Assembly: GCA_003517965.1 (NCBI GenBank)
Contig: DOZO01000081.1
Location: 1-62,328 of the forward strand
DNA from: Desulfobulbaceae bacterium
Lineage (GTDB): Bacteria; Desulfobacterota; Desulfobulbia; Desulfobulbales; Desulfurivibrionaceae
DNA: 62,328 nucleotides
Reading direction: 5' to 3'
Part shown: positions 7,838-17,415 of the stretch, in pieces
Layout: each line of letters begins with the position of its first letter
Numbering within the stretch: the first letter of the stretch is position 1
Translations under genes and position numbers: made by a program
Notes under the pieces: model-generated
What the model was told of the DNA's origin: nothing
The model's database searches: none
Seen by the model: only the letters and a program-made list of their open reading frames with translations

Positions 7838-9451
7838 ATGAGAGCCACTTTTTCCAAATCGGCCATTATTGTCTTGATCTTAGCGTTTGCGATAAGACTA
7901 TCAGCCACAATGGCAGCGACAGTCATCAACCTTGATGGAATTCTTTATATCAACCAGGCAAAGTCTCTTATGCAAGGCAATATTGCCAAAGATCTTGCAT
8001 GCCTCTTTGGCTTCTTGCCCTTCAACTCAGTACTCATAGCTTTTTTCTCACTATTTTCACCAAGTTGGATCGTGGCGGCAAAGGCAGTTTCTCTATTATG
8101 CGGTTGGGCGGCCCTTATTCCGGTATATCTAATTGCCAAACGATTCTTTGAAGAACGAATCTGCATCCTGCTTCTCCTGCTCTTCAGTCTCATACCTGTT
8201 CTGGTAAATTCATCGGTTGAGATAATTCGCGATCCGGTAGCCTGGATGTTATTCTCTTTAGCAATACTGTTATTTATCAAGAATCAGGAAGAGGACTCGC
8301 CGATCAGCCTGTTTTTTTGTGGGATTCTCTTTTCCCTTGCATCTTGGACAAGAGGAGAATTTTTCTTCCTCTACCTGACATCAGGACTATTCTTGCTTAT
8401 TACGTGTCAGCCACGCAAGAGGCAACTAACTGCAATCCTTTCTCTTTTCGCCCCATTGCTAATAATTGTCCTGCTTGCTGTGCCTGGTGGTCTTTTTTCA
8501 CAAGTCGGACATTATGTCCGCAAACCTCCATCAATCAACACAGAGACCGCGCGAGGACTACTTAGCGGTTATGCCGGATTACAAGAACAACTCAAAGTTC
8601 TCGTAAACACCATTCCAGATGGGGAAAGCGTTGTCGTCCTAAAAAACTTTCTTCTCCAATCGGCGAATCTCATTTGGCTCGTTGCCTTGGGTATGCTCGC
8701 CACCCATCTCTGTGAGGCAGTGTCATACTTCTATCTTCCGCTTTTTTTGCTGGGGCTATTCCTGCATAGTGCCGCCCAAAGCGATTACCGTCGCCGTTAC
8801 CTTCTCCTGATGGCCCTGAGCGCTTTTCTAATAGTATATGCTCAGATCATCAGAATCTGGGCTTTAGAATACCGTTGGTTAGGCACTACGATTATCTCTG
8901 CCGCTGTGTTTGCAGGGTACGGTCTTCAGCGCTTTGATCTTGCTCTGAGAGAGAAATTCAACTTATCCCCTAAGATATCCGCCGTCCTCATCGTCGCCTT
9001 TCTTATTCTTCCGGGAGCAGCTAAATTACTGAGGCAAAATAATACTCAGAAAACTATTGTTCTTGAAATTGCGCAGGAAATACTCAGCGAGCAACAAGCA
9101 CACAGGGCTCCTGTATACATTGCCGCGACACAAAGAGGAGAACATGCACGTGCCCTTATTGAATTCTATGTAAATCTCACCCTGCCGCAAGCTATCTGTG
9201 CAAATAACGGTTATATTGTTACTGAGCAGGATATTGTGAACCCCACAGCATTTGCCGCGAAACTTGAGAAAAAGAACATGAAGTATTTTGTGCTTGATGA
9301 ATCCGTTAAAACGGGAAGTGAAAGTGGCGACCATCAGCCATATCTCTCTTTATTTGCAACACAACTGGCTGAATGGCATTACCCCGATCTCGGGAAAATA
9401 ACTCTTTACAGAACTGATCGATTATACCAATCCTCTTCCCTCCAGCAATAA
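7838..9451 (+). CDS. GT-C superfamily (PMT/ArnT-like, GT39) glycosyltransferase, integral membrane
   Basis: A 537-aa protein with about ten hydrophobic segments over residues 5-420 and a smaller hydrophilic C-terminal region. The first periplasmic loop contains NLDGILYINQAKSLMQGN, matching the Asp-containing loop of PMT/ArnT enzymes that use polyprenyl-phosphate sugars as donors. The likely role is transfer of a sugar to lipid A, core or another periplasmic acceptor; the substrate cannot be read. The ATG at 7838 follows the msbA stop by one base and is preferred over in-frame starts inside msbA. It begins the AT-richer block. Confidence 0.8.
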   Translation: MRATFSKSAIIVLILAFAIRLSATMAATVINLDGILYINQAKSLMQGNIAKDLACLFGFLPFNSVLIAFFSLFSPSWIVAAKAVSLLCGWAALIPVYLIAKRFFEERICILLLLLFSLIPVLVNSSVEIIRDPVAWMLFSLAILLFIKNQEEDSPISLFFCGILFSLASWTRGEFFFLYLTSGLFLLITCQPRKRQLTAILSLFAPLLIIVLLAVPGGLFSQVGHYVRKPPSINTETARGLLSGYAGLQEQLKVLVNTIPDGESVVVLKNFLLQSANLIWLVALGMLATHLCEAVSYFYLPLFLLGLFLHSAAQSDYRRRYLLLMALSAFLIVYAQIIRIWALEYRWLGTTIISAAVFAGYGLQRFDLALREKFNLSPKISAVLIVAFLILPGAAKLLRQNNTQKTIVLEIAQEILSEQQAHRAPVYIAATQRGEHARALIEFYVNLTLPQAICANNGYIVTEQDIVNPTAFAAKLEKKNMKYFVLDESVKTGSESGDHQPYLSLFATQLAEWHYPDLGKITLYRTDRLYQSSSLQQ

Positions 9452-9460
9452 CATTATTGT

Positions 9461-10306
9461 TCAACATTTGTCTTTCAATCTTGCAACCATAGCAATGCTA
9501 TGTCCCGAATACATTTTTGCGATTATTCTGGAAAAATATTTCACCAGAGGAACAGATTGTAAGGCCATTTTAATCGTCTCAGAATGGTAATCTTTGGTTC
9601 TTATGACTTCAAAACCGACTTGGTCTAACAAGGCGGTTAAATTTTCTTGTGTGAAATGATAAAAATGATAGGGTAATTGCCATCCCACCCAGTTATCCCA
9701 ACTTCGCTGGGCATCTGTTCCTTGATAATTTGGCACCTCTACCACCAGCAATCCGTTCTCCTTCAACATTTCTTTGGCCTGTAATAAAATCTGCCGTGGA
9801 TTACGAGTATGCTCAAGTAAATGCCACATGGTAATAACATCAAAACTCTGGCGCTCCATTTCGAACTCATCAAGACTACCGATGAATACGGGAATATTCA
9901 GCTTTTTTCTGGTATATTCTGCTGACCAGTCGGAAATATCCAGACCTTGCACTTCATAGCCCTTTTCTCGACATGCAGCCAAAAAATAACCATACCCACA
10001 CCCGATGTCCAGTACTTTGCCTTTCTTGATTATCCGATTGAATAACTGTACCCTGTGTTTTTCGTTTCTTAACCTTTTTTTGAAATCCGCTGAACCTGTT
10101 TCCCCCCCCTCAACAAACTGCTCCTTGCAATATGCCTCGTTATAAAGTTTTGTGATTTCTGCATCTGATGGGAGTGGATCCAATAAACCCAACCCGCAAG
10201 AAGTGCATTTATATACGTGCCATTCATTTTCACTGAAAATTTTTTCTTTACCGCTCCGACCACACAAATGGCAGAGATCAAAATCATTTTTTTGCATATC
10301 AATCAC
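9461..10306 (-). CDS. Class I SAM-dependent methyltransferase with N-terminal zinc-ribbon
   Basis: About 280 aa. The N-terminus has two CxxC pairs (CHLCG, CTSCG), as in many surface-polysaccharide methyltransferases. Motif I is VLDIGCGYGYFLAAC (about 95-110), followed by GLDIS and a MWHLLEH post-motif typical of Methyltransf_11/23 proteins. The likely substrate is a sugar or glycan in the LPS/O-chain pathway, from its neighbours. The start is uncertain: GTG at 10306 or ATG at 10297, neither with a clear ribosome site. It is convergent with the GT-C gene, 9 nt away. Confidence 0.82.
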   Translation of the reverse strand: MIDMQKNDFDLCHLCGRSGKEKIFSENEWHVYKCTSCGLGLLDPLPSDAEITKLYNEAYCKEQFVEGGETGSADFKKRLRNEKHRVQLFNRIIKKGKVLDIGCGYGYFLAACREKGYEVQGLDISDWSAEYTRKKLNIPVFIGSLDEFEMERQSFDVITMWHLLEHTRNPRQILLQAKEMLKENGLLVVEVPNYQGTDAQRSWDNWVGWQLPYHFYHFTQENLTALLDQVGFEVIRTKDYHSETIKMALQSVPLVKYFSRIIAKMYSGHSIAMVARLKDKC

Positions 10307-10390
10307 CAGATAACTACTTGTTTAAACAAGAAAAAAATTATAGTCATAATCAATTTGAATTAAAAAATGCGTAGGAGTCACCCACCTAAC

Positions 10391-11401
10391 ATGAATCATC
10401 CGCACAGGTTGAAAGTTATTTTCCTTACCGAGCCAATTAATTCCCCCAGCACTCGTTTCCGAATCTTACAATTTATATCGGAATTTGAAAAATTTGACCT
10501 TGATATTACCGTTAGCCCTATCCCGAAAGGAATTTTTCCTCGGCTGAAACTGTTCAACTCCCTTTCCGCCTTTGATATCACAGTTCTTCAGCGTAAATTA
10601 TTCCAGCCCTGGATTCTAAGCTATCTCAAAATGAAATCCAAGGTTCTCTTCTTTGATTTTGATGATGCGATCATGTTTCGCGACTCAAATGCTACCGATT
10701 TTTATTCAAGATCGCGGCAAAACAGATTTAAAAATACGGCACAAAAAGCTGACTTTGTCATAACAGGCAATGAATATCTAAGAGAAATCTCACAACAATT
10801 TAATAACAATGTGGTTGTTATCCCGACCGGCATTAATACCCAATTATATATTCCAGGGGATGTCCATGAAGCAGGTCGGCCGCTCACCCTTGGCTGGATC
10901 GGTTCCCAGCCAAACCTTATTTATTTGCAAACCTTAATCGAGCCAATCAACAAGCTGTACTTGGTTAATAAAAATTTCAGGCTCAAAATTGTTTGCGATG
11001 GGTTCATCGACGGCTTTCACTGCCCGACCGAAAAAAAAGTATGGTGTAAGGATGATGAACTGGCTGATATTCAAAGTTTTGATATCGGGTTATCGCCACT
11101 TACCGAAGATAAATGGACAAGGGGTAAATGCGCCTTAAAATTGCTGCAATATATGGCTTGCAGTCTTGCCTCGGTTTCTTCGGCAACAGCAGTGACATCA
11201 AGAATGATCCGAGATGGACACAATGGGTTTCTCGCATCAAACTCAACTGATTGGTTTGAAAAGTTACGCTTCCTCACTGAAAATCCTCAACAAAGCAGGG
11301 CAATGGGCTTTACGGCGAGGCAATCATTGATGGGCGTTTTTGATGAAAAAACAATAGCTGAAAAATATTCCGCCCTTTTCCACCAACGAACCAACTCTTA
11401 G
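10391..11401 (+). CDS. Glycosyltransferase, GT-B fold (group 1-like)
   Basis: About 336 aa with a glycosyltransferase group 1 type C-terminal half: GWIGSQPNLIYL donor-domain opening, IVCDGF, DIQSFDIGLSPLTEDKWTRGKCALKLLQYMACSL, and NGFLAS. The N-terminal half has TRFR near the start, common in this family of polysaccharide glycosyltransferases. The donor and acceptor are unknown. The ATG at 10391 has AGGAG at 10373-10377 (13-nt spacing, long); an in-frame ATG at 10367 is possible. It is transcribed against all its neighbours, so it is probably its own unit. Confidence 0.8.
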   Translation: MNHPHRLKVIFLTEPINSPSTRFRILQFISEFEKFDLDITVSPIPKGIFPRLKLFNSLSAFDITVLQRKLFQPWILSYLKMKSKVLFFDFDDAIMFRDSNATDFYSRSRQNRFKNTAQKADFVITGNEYLREISQQFNNNVVVIPTGINTQLYIPGDVHEAGRPLTLGWIGSQPNLIYLQTLIEPINKLYLVNKNFRLKIVCDGFIDGFHCPTEKKVWCKDDELADIQSFDIGLSPLTEDKWTRGKCALKLLQYMACSLASVSSATAVTSRMIRDGHNGFLASNSTDWFEKLRFLTENPQQSRAMGFTARQSLMGVFDEKTIAEKYSALFHQRTNS

Positions 11402-11484
11402 CGTATCCCACAAGCCTATCACTCCAGAAGCTGAGATAAACTCGACCCAAACACCCAGATTTGCGAACGAAAAGCAGGCAACTT

Positions 11485-12228
11485 TTAACGCCCCCTGATT
11501 ATGCGGTCTATTGTGTGTTTCCATTGCCCTTTGAAACGCCTGAACGAACTCATCGGCGGATTTAAATCAGGGATTGTCGGTGCTCCAGTTTTCAGGTGAA
11601 ACGGTTTTTTCATCGGTCGTTTCTCAATCACAAGAACGCTATCGTAGTAATGCAAGGAATGAGCAGAATTAGTGAAATCCGTGACGCGCAACTTGCTTTT
11701 TTGCACAGAATGCCAAGCATTTATAAAGTCGATAAAATTCTTGCTATACTGAATAAAAGTACCGCGTTTTTTATACCCCCCGCCCCACTCCGGCCAATAC
11801 GAGGTATGCAGGTCTTCGCATAAATATACACCATTATTATCAATGTACGGAAAAAGCTCTTCAAAGGTGTTTATTTGCTGTTTCATTGCGTGACCACCAT
11901 CGTCGATCAGGATATCTATTTTGGGGATCTTTTTTGCCAACGATTTCAAGAAAATTCTATCTTCTTGGTCACCTATGAATATTTCGACTTGTTCATCTTC
12001 GAATTTTTTACAATGATGGTTTATGTCTATCCCAAATATTTTGGCTTTAGGTCCGAAATAATTTTTCCACATCTGCAAAGATCCACCTTGGGATACACCA
12101 AATTCGACAACGTGAACCTCAGTGTCTCTAAAACGTGAAAAGTGTCGATCATAAATTTCAAAATAGTGTTTCCACTTGTGGATTAGTCTTCCTGTATTTG
12201 CTGTGAAGTATTTTTCCAAATCATTCAT
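11485..12228 (-). CDS. Class I SAM-dependent methyltransferase (macrocin O-methyltransferase / cephalosporin hydroxylase-like)
   Basis: This 247-aa protein opens with VVEFGVSQGGSLQMWKNYFG (motif I), then IFGIDIN and the metal-binding IDILIDDGGHAMKQQ segment found in sugar O-methyltransferases related to MycE and TylE, followed by YPEWGGG-type loops. It probably methylates a sugar hydroxyl in the surface glycan. The ATG at 12228 has AAGGA at a suitable distance. It is first in a minus-strand pair following the glycosyltransferase at 12250, 21 nt apart. Codon use and base content look AT-rich compared with genes right of 15.4 kb. Confidence 0.78.
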   Translation of the reverse strand: MNDLEKYFTANTGRLIHKWKHYFEIYDRHFSRFRDTEVHVVEFGVSQGGSLQMWKNYFGPKAKIFGIDINHHCKKFEDEQVEIFIGDQEDRIFLKSLAKKIPKIDILIDDGGHAMKQQINTFEELFPYIDNNGVYLCEDLHTSYWPEWGGGYKKRGTFIQYSKNFIDFINAWHSVQKSKLRVTDFTNSAHSLHYYDSVLVIEKRPMKKPFHLKTGAPTIPDLNPPMSSFRRFKGQWKHTIDRIIRGR

Positions 12229-12249
12229 TATTGAAGTCCTTTTTTACTG

Positions 12250-13413
12250 TTAACCGACAGCAACTTCGTTAATTATCTTGAGCATAGCATTGTGGTTTCT
12301 GGACTTGGTATACAGTTGACCCACCAGTACGGCCTCCCGAGACAAGGCGATTCTCTTCTCCTCACAAAGAAGATCCTTCATCCGGGCGGCAAGCTCGGCA
12401 CAGTCTGGAGGATGGGAAATCACATAACTGTTTTTCCCGTCACTCAAGATGCCGGCTATCCCGTTATATTCTGTGGTTATCGCAGGCAGTCCGCAAAGCA
12501 TCGCCTCCAGGACGACAAGAGAACAAGCGTCATAGTAGGTGGGCAGGACAAACACATCGCTCGCTGCATATATCTCCGGTACAGCCTTGCTGGGGCCGGT
12601 GAAGATAATCGTTTCAGTCAGATCCTTCTTTTTTATTATTCTTTGGAGAGAAGGATAGGGCCGGCCACCAACGACAAGGATCCGAAAAGGCAATGCTGTG
12701 CCTTGTTTTAGGATACCGGCGGCACTGACCAGGGCCTCTATGCCTTTTTTCTTCAGGTCGTAGGAAACAAAAACAAAAACGATTTCGTTCTCTGCTATCG
12801 CATATTTATTGCGTACTTCCTGTCTATGCGTGTGCAGCGATGTCACATTAAATTTATCCTGATCAATGCCATTGTAAACCAGATCAATATGTTCCCCATT
12901 GACATGATAATATTTTACATAATCCCGACGGATCATATCGGAAATGGCAATGATTCGAGGAGTCGGAGTAGTACGAAAGGGCGCTGACTCAATCCAGTTT
13001 CGCACATAATGTTTCAAACTCAGGAAAATGATCAGGCGCTTAAAAAAACGAAGAACGGGGTTGCGCTCACAATACACCTTGCGGAATGTCGAAAACCAAT
13101 GCACGCCGCCATGGCTCTGGTAAATATTCATGCAGATAGTATTGCCGAAACCGAGAACCACATCAAAATGCTCCCGGCGAATCAGCCTCCTGTGCTTCAG
13201 GGCAAAGAGCAAAATCTTTAACCAGGTAGGCAGGTACCTCGAGATGTGAATGGGATGGAATACCGCCGCCTTCGGTTCTTCCCCCCATCTTTCTCCAAAA
13301 AAATGCACCTCCCATCCTTCATTTACCAGGGTTTCAGACAGTTCAACCGCATAGGACTCGGCCCCGCCCCCAAATCGGTCAAAATTTTCTATGGCCAAGG
13401 CAATCTTTTTCAA
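12250..13413 (-). CDS. Glycosyltransferase family 4, WaaG-like
   Basis: A 387-aa GT-B enzyme. The N-terminal acceptor domain begins KKIALAIENFDRFGGGAESYA, with the Gly-rich loop of WaaG/RfaG (LPS alpha-1,3-glucosyltransferase). The C-terminal donor domain carries FVSYDLKKKGIEALV, VFVLPTYYDACSLVVLEAM and the E-x7-E motif (EAMLCGLPAITTE). It probably adds a hexose to the heptose of the LPS core. The start codon appears to be TTG at 13413, with AAGGA 7 nt upstream; no in-frame ATG is available near the family N-terminus. The specific sugar is not determinable. Confidence 0.82.
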   Translation of the reverse strand: MKKIALAIENFDRFGGGAESYAVELSETLVNEGWEVHFFGERWGEEPKAAVFHPIHISRYLPTWLKILLFALKHRRLIRREHFDVVLGFGNTICMNIYQSHGGVHWFSTFRKVYCERNPVLRFFKRLIIFLSLKHYVRNWIESAPFRTTPTPRIIAISDMIRRDYVKYYHVNGEHIDLVYNGIDQDKFNVTSLHTHRQEVRNKYAIAENEIVFVFVSYDLKKKGIEALVSAAGILKQGTALPFRILVVGGRPYPSLQRIIKKKDLTETIIFTGPSKAVPEIYAASDVFVLPTYYDACSLVVLEAMLCGLPAITTEYNGIAGILSDGKNSYVISHPPDCAELAARMKDLLCEEKRIALSREAVLVGQLYTKSRNHNAMLKIINEVAVG

Positions 13414-13506
13414 CTTCTGTTCCTTCTGCGTATCTTCATGATAGAATATTCATGTGGGTGTTCAAAAACGACCAATGCACAATATAATTGACCTATCAAC
13501 AAAATC

Positions 13507-14265
13507 TCAGGAAAGCGTGGAACTCCAGGCCCATAAGACATGCCTCCGATGCCTGACAACAAAACCGCACGATACAAGAAAGGACTTCAGTGCCTGCATG
13601 TTATGCTTCTCGCGCGATCCTTCATGTACCTCCATCGCTATCCGCTCTATTCGAGAGAAAAACTCAGGGGAGCAACTATATAAAATATCAAACTCCGCCC
13701 CCTCACAATCGAGTTTCAACAAATTACAATTCTTGATACCATGGGCATGAAACAGGGTAGCCAAGGTACAACAGGGCACCATGAGGCCTTTATCAGCTCC
13801 CTCTCCGTTCCCCATGATGGTTGCTGCAGTGGTAAAATTCCCCTCCAACTCAAAATTAAGAAAAACTTCCCCATCATAGCTGCAAACCGCCATGGGAAGG
13901 CAAAAGATAGCCTGTTTCCCATTGCGCTCTTTATTGCGCATAAGCTGTTTAAAATTCGCGGGAACAGGCTCGCATGCATAAATAGTTGCTCCGGGGAATG
14001 ATGACGCAGCGAAAAGCGAGAAAAAACCGGCATTTGCCCCAACATCGACGATGATCGGCCTGGCGGGTAGATGAGCCTTCATTCCGGTAAGATATGCATC
14101 TTCAAAAAAAACCTCTTTAAATTCATGCATAAGCCGTCGAGGTACTTCAATCTCAACTTCACCGCGAGTTCTAAAAATCACGGGATTAGCTTCGGTCAGC
14201 CCGAATTTCACAGCAAAATGCAACCACCAATTGGATAAATTTTTCACCAAATTAATATATCTCAC
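13507..14265 (-). CDS. FkbM family methyltransferase
   Basis: A 252-aa protein with the FkbM signature: IIVDVGANAGFFSLFAA (motif I), CEPVPANFKQL, and a later NLLKLDCEGAEFDIL segment typical of this family. FkbM enzymes O-methylate sugars or polyketides; here the context indicates a surface glycan. The GTG at 14265 is chosen because AGGAG lies exactly 6 nt upstream, whereas the earlier in-frame TTG at 14292 follows a stop codon closely and has no ribosome site. Minus-strand, in the AT-rich part of the sugar cluster. Confidence 0.82.
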   Translation of the reverse strand: MRYINLVKNLSNWWLHFAVKFGLTEANPVIFRTRGEVEIEVPRRLMHEFKEVFFEDAYLTGMKAHLPARPIIVDVGANAGFFSLFAASSFPGATIYACEPVPANFKQLMRNKERNGKQAIFCLPMAVCSYDGEVFLNFELEGNFTTAATIMGNGEGADKGLMVPCCTLATLFHAHGIKNCNLLKLDCEGAEFDILYSCSPEFFSRIERIAMEVHEGSREKHNMQALKSFLVSCGFVVRHRRHVLWAWSSTLS

Positions 14266-14327
14266 AAAACACTCCTGATCCTGGATAACCAAACATTATC
14301 AGTGAAGCCACCAATGATGCTGGATTA

Positions 14328-15428
14328 TCACAAAGTTATTTCATAATTATTTCTAAGATGAACCGTTATCATCTCCTTGACCTTTCCCTGAGTTAATTCA
14401 TCAAGACAGCGGCTCTTTTCGCTATTGTTGCATCCCTTTTGCCAGCATGGCACACACGGCATTTCCTTTCGAATGACGAGATGTTGTTTGCCCATCGGCG
14501 CCCAGGAAACCGGAGACGACGGCCCAAAGATTCCAACCGTAGGAGTTCCAACTGCTGCAGCAATATGCAGGCCTGCGCTATCCACCCCTATAAAAAACTG
14601 GCATTCCTGCAATAAAGCAGCATACATGGCGATGGAGGTTTTGCCGGCAAAATTGTAGCATCCAGTACCACAATTGTTTACAATTTCCTCAGCCCTGTTT
14701 TTTTCCGCAGCAGATCCGGTGACAATCACAGCCACCTTGTATTCTGCCATTAGCCAGAGGATGAGGCTAATATATTTCTCCTTGCCCCACTCCTTATATC
14801 CCCAAAGAGAAAACGGTTGTAGCACAACAATCTTTTTGTTCTGGGGGATCGCCTCTCTTGTAAAAAGAATCCGGATTTTTTCTTGTTTATCCGCAGCAAC
14901 GACAAGCTCTGGCGTTTTCTGTTCGGTCATTATGCCGAATGCTTCGCAGAAACCAAGAAGATAGTTGGCGACATGCAGATCAAGGGTGTAATCTCGCATC
15001 CAAAGACTGGTAAAAAGACGGTTTCGCCATAACTTGCCATCGTCGGCATACAAACCGATTCTCTGGGAGGCACCGGACAAAAATGCCATTATGGCGCCGC
15101 GGGTTCCGGTGCGGAAGTCAATGGCCAAATCACAATGAAGGCTTCGCAGATTACGGAAAAAATCAGTATGAAAACGTAGTGCTTCACGAAGGGATAAAGA
15201 ACGCTTCGTGACCACAATGACCTGATCAAGCCAGGGACAATCTTCCAGCAAACTGGAGGCCTTGTCCCATACCACCACAGCAATGCGCGCATGAGGATAT
15301 GTTTCTCGCACGGCCCGTATACAGGGCAGACTCAGGACAACATCGCCAATATCGCCTAACTGAATAAGCAGGATGCTGTGCGGTGATCCTGTTATCTTCC
15401 TTTTCCCGATCATAAGGTTCATATCCAT
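14328..15428 (-). CDS. GT9 family heptosyltransferase (WaaF/WaaQ-like)
   Basis: A 366-aa GT-B enzyme beginning ILLIQLGDIGDVVLSLPCIRAVRETYP, the GT9 opening in which the Asp is the proposed catalytic base. The donor domain contains VVLQPFSLWGYKEW, then FIGVDSAGLHIAAAVGTPTVGIFGPSSP, the ADP-heptose-binding signature. A C-terminal MPCVPCWQKGC Cys cluster is also common in this family. It likely adds a second or third heptose to the LPS inner core. The gene starts 7 nt after the GT2 gene stop, so it belongs to the rfb/waa operon. The ribosome site is weak. Confidence 0.85.
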   Translation of the reverse strand: MDMNLMIGKRKITGSPHSILLIQLGDIGDVVLSLPCIRAVRETYPHARIAVVVWDKASSLLEDCPWLDQVIVVTKRSLSLREALRFHTDFFRNLRSLHCDLAIDFRTGTRGAIMAFLSGASQRIGLYADDGKLWRNRLFTSLWMRDYTLDLHVANYLLGFCEAFGIMTEQKTPELVVAADKQEKIRILFTREAIPQNKKIVVLQPFSLWGYKEWGKEKYISLILWLMAEYKVAVIVTGSAAEKNRAEEIVNNCGTGCYNFAGKTSIAMYAALLQECQFFIGVDSAGLHIAAAVGTPTVGIFGPSSPVSWAPMGKQHLVIRKEMPCVPCWQKGCNNSEKSRCLDELTQGKVKEMITVHLRNNYEITL

Positions 15429-15435
15429 AAAAGTC

Positions 15436-16347
15436 TTAGGGGCTACCCCGAAAATGCCATGAAAGCAGATGCAGATAAAGTATCAATCTCCCCCGCATCC
15501 CTTCATGCAGTCCCAGGGTGATGAGCAGACCAAGACCGTTCAACAGAACATTGATAACCAAACGCATCACAAGCAACAGGGCATGTAACGGCCAGGTCCG
15601 CGGGAACCACTTGCGAAGGTATTGATACCGAGCCCGGTAGAACATCTTCCTGGCCTCGACATTGTCACCGGCGCTCTGGCCCTGAAGGTGATAAATTTTG
15701 GCATCCGGCACGAACCTGGATTGCCAGCCCGCCTTGGACATGGCCCGAGCCCAGTCGGTTTCCTCCATGAAAAAAAAGTAGCGCTCATCCAGTAGCCCCA
15801 CGGCATCCATGGCCGTCTTGCGCACCATAAGACAAGCTCCGATGCAGGACTCCACCTGGATCGGCCCGACATATTCCTGCCTTTTACTGGGAAACCTTTT
15901 CGGTAGCAAAATTCGGAGCAGAGTTTCGTTGCCAATCAGGGTCAACAGGCTGGGAAAATTTGCGATGGAATTCTGTTTCGTGCCGTCCGCGTTGAGCAGT
16001 TGACCGCAGGCCATTCCTGCTTCCTCATGGCTTTCCAGGTATACAAAAAGCCTTGTAATGGCCCCTTCCGTCAATACCGTATCGGTGTTGAGCAGCAGCG
16101 CGTATTTACCCTGCATGATCCGCAAGGCCTTGTTGTTGGCCGCGGCAAAGCCGAGGTTTTTTTCGTTCTGAATGACCTTGACCCGCGGATACTCCGCTCG
16201 CACCGCCGCAACGCTGTCATCGCTTGAGGCGTTGTCAACCAGGAACACCTCAAAGCTCAGCTTCATGACCGTGGCATACACCGAGGCCAGGCAGTCAAGC
16301 AGTAACGCCCTGGTGTTCCAGTTCACGATGACGATGGAGATATCCAT
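15436..16347 (-). CDS. GT2 family glycosyltransferase (rhamnosyltransferase-like)
   Basis: A 304-aa GT-A enzyme: DISIVIVNWNTRALLLDCLASV, VDNASSDDS, NLGFAAANNKAL and the DxD-type LLLNTDTVL (about 90-98), then FFMEETDWARAM. These match WbbL/RfbF-like rhamnosyltransferases, which fits the adjacent dTDP-rhamnose genes; the acceptor is unknown. C-terminal hydrophobic helices (about 255-290) suggest membrane association. The ATG at 16347 has GGGAG 8 nt upstream and lies 5 nt from the waaC stop, so translation is probably coupled. An upstream in-frame start overlapping waaC is less likely. Confidence 0.86.
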   Translation of the reverse strand: MDISIVIVNWNTRALLLDCLASVYATVMKLSFEVFLVDNASSDDSVAAVRAEYPRVKVIQNEKNLGFAAANNKALRIMQGKYALLLNTDTVLTEGAITRLFVYLESHEEAGMACGQLLNADGTKQNSIANFPSLLTLIGNETLLRILLPKRFPSKRQEYVGPIQVESCIGACLMVRKTAMDAVGLLDERYFFFMEETDWARAMSKAGWQSRFVPDAKIYHLQGQSAGDNVEARKMFYRARYQYLRKWFPRTWPLHALLLVMRLVINVLLNGLGLLITLGLHEGMRGRLILYLHLLSWHFRGSP

Positions 16348-16351
16348 GCCC

Positions 16352-17404
16352 TTAGCTCCCGCCCCTAAGCACATCCAAGGTTGCCTGAATCACCTGCTCC
16401 ACGGTGATCTGCTCCATGCACTCATGTTTCTGCGAGCATTGCTTTTTCAGGCAAGGGCTGCAGGCAATCTCCGCCCGCAGTATCTTGTGATTCGTCCCGA
16501 AAGGCCCGGTTCGCCAGGGCGCTGTCGGCCCAAACAGGGCGACCACCGGGGTGCCCGCTGCTGCCGCCAAATGCATGGGCCCGGTGTCGGTGGTGATGAG
16601 CAGGGTAGACCTTTCATAAAGCGCGGCCAGCTCTTTCAGGGTCGTCCGGCCCGCCAGATTTGTGGCCTTGCCGAGCATGACGGTGCGAATCTTTTCGATG
16701 CCCTGCACATCCTGCGGCCCGCCGCTGAAAACCACCGCCAGGCCCCGGTCGAGCAGCTGATCCGCAACCCGGGCAAACCGCTCATTGCGCCAATGCTTGG
16801 TTGCCCAGGTGGTCATGGGATTGATCGCCACCAACGGTTTAGTCTGATCAATCCCTTCGGCCTCAAGCATTTGCCCGATCTTTTTCATCTGCTCCTCGCC
16901 AACCGGCAGATCGAAAATAATCTCTTCGTTCTCCACTCCGATCGCCTTGAGCAGCAACAATTCCCGAATGACCGCATGCTGGTCCATGTTCACCGGCGGG
17001 ATAGGTTCGTTGAGAAAGATATAGCTGCCTTCGGCATGCTCCATGCCCCTGCCGAAGCCCACCTTTCTTTTGACCCGGGCCAGCCATACAAAGATTCCGC
17101 TTTTGAGCAGCCCTTGGAAGTCAACAAGCAGGTCGTACTCCGTATTTCGCAATTGTTTGACGAAATTGGTAAAGCCCTGCCCGGCCGCTTTTATCCTGCC
17201 CTGCTTCAGATCACTAATCCAGGCCTTGCGCCTTGAAACCAGTACGGTATCAATGGCTGTATGGCCGATAACCAGATCGGCCGCGGCCTCTTCCACCAAC
17301 CAGTCGATCCGGGCCTTTGGGTATTTGCGGCGCAAGGCATTCAGGGCGGGCAGGGTATGGATGACGTCGCCGATGGCACTGGTCTTGACAATGAGGATAT
17401 TCAC
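16352..17404 (-). CDS. waaC: LPS heptosyltransferase I (ADP-heptose:LPS heptosyltransferase)
   Basis: A 350-aa GT9 enzyme. The N-terminus MNILIVKTSAIGDVIHTLPALNAL carries the catalytic Asp. DFQGLLKSGIFVWLARVKRKVGFGRG is characteristic of WaaC. The C-terminal TTDTGPMHLAAAAGTPVVALFGPTAPWRTGPFG loop binds ADP-heptose. WaaC adds the first L,D-heptose to Kdo2-lipid A. The heptose precursor kinase is encoded in the same window (57206-58195). The start is GTG at 17404. It lies 11 nt after the waaE-like gene in the minus-strand operon. Confidence 0.9.
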   Translation of the reverse strand: MNILIVKTSAIGDVIHTLPALNALRRKYPKARIDWLVEEAAADLVIGHTAIDTVLVSRRKAWISDLKQGRIKAAGQGFTNFVKQLRNTEYDLLVDFQGLLKSGIFVWLARVKRKVGFGRGMEHAEGSYIFLNEPIPPVNMDQHAVIRELLLLKAIGVENEEIIFDLPVGEEQMKKIGQMLEAEGIDQTKPLVAINPMTTWATKHWRNERFARVADQLLDRGLAVVFSGGPQDVQGIEKIRTVMLGKATNLAGRTTLKELAALYERSTLLITTDTGPMHLAAAAGTPVVALFGPTAPWRTGPFGTNHKILRAEIACSPCLKKQCSQKHECMEQITVEQVIQATLDVLRGGS

Positions 17405-17415
17405 AAAAACCCGGA

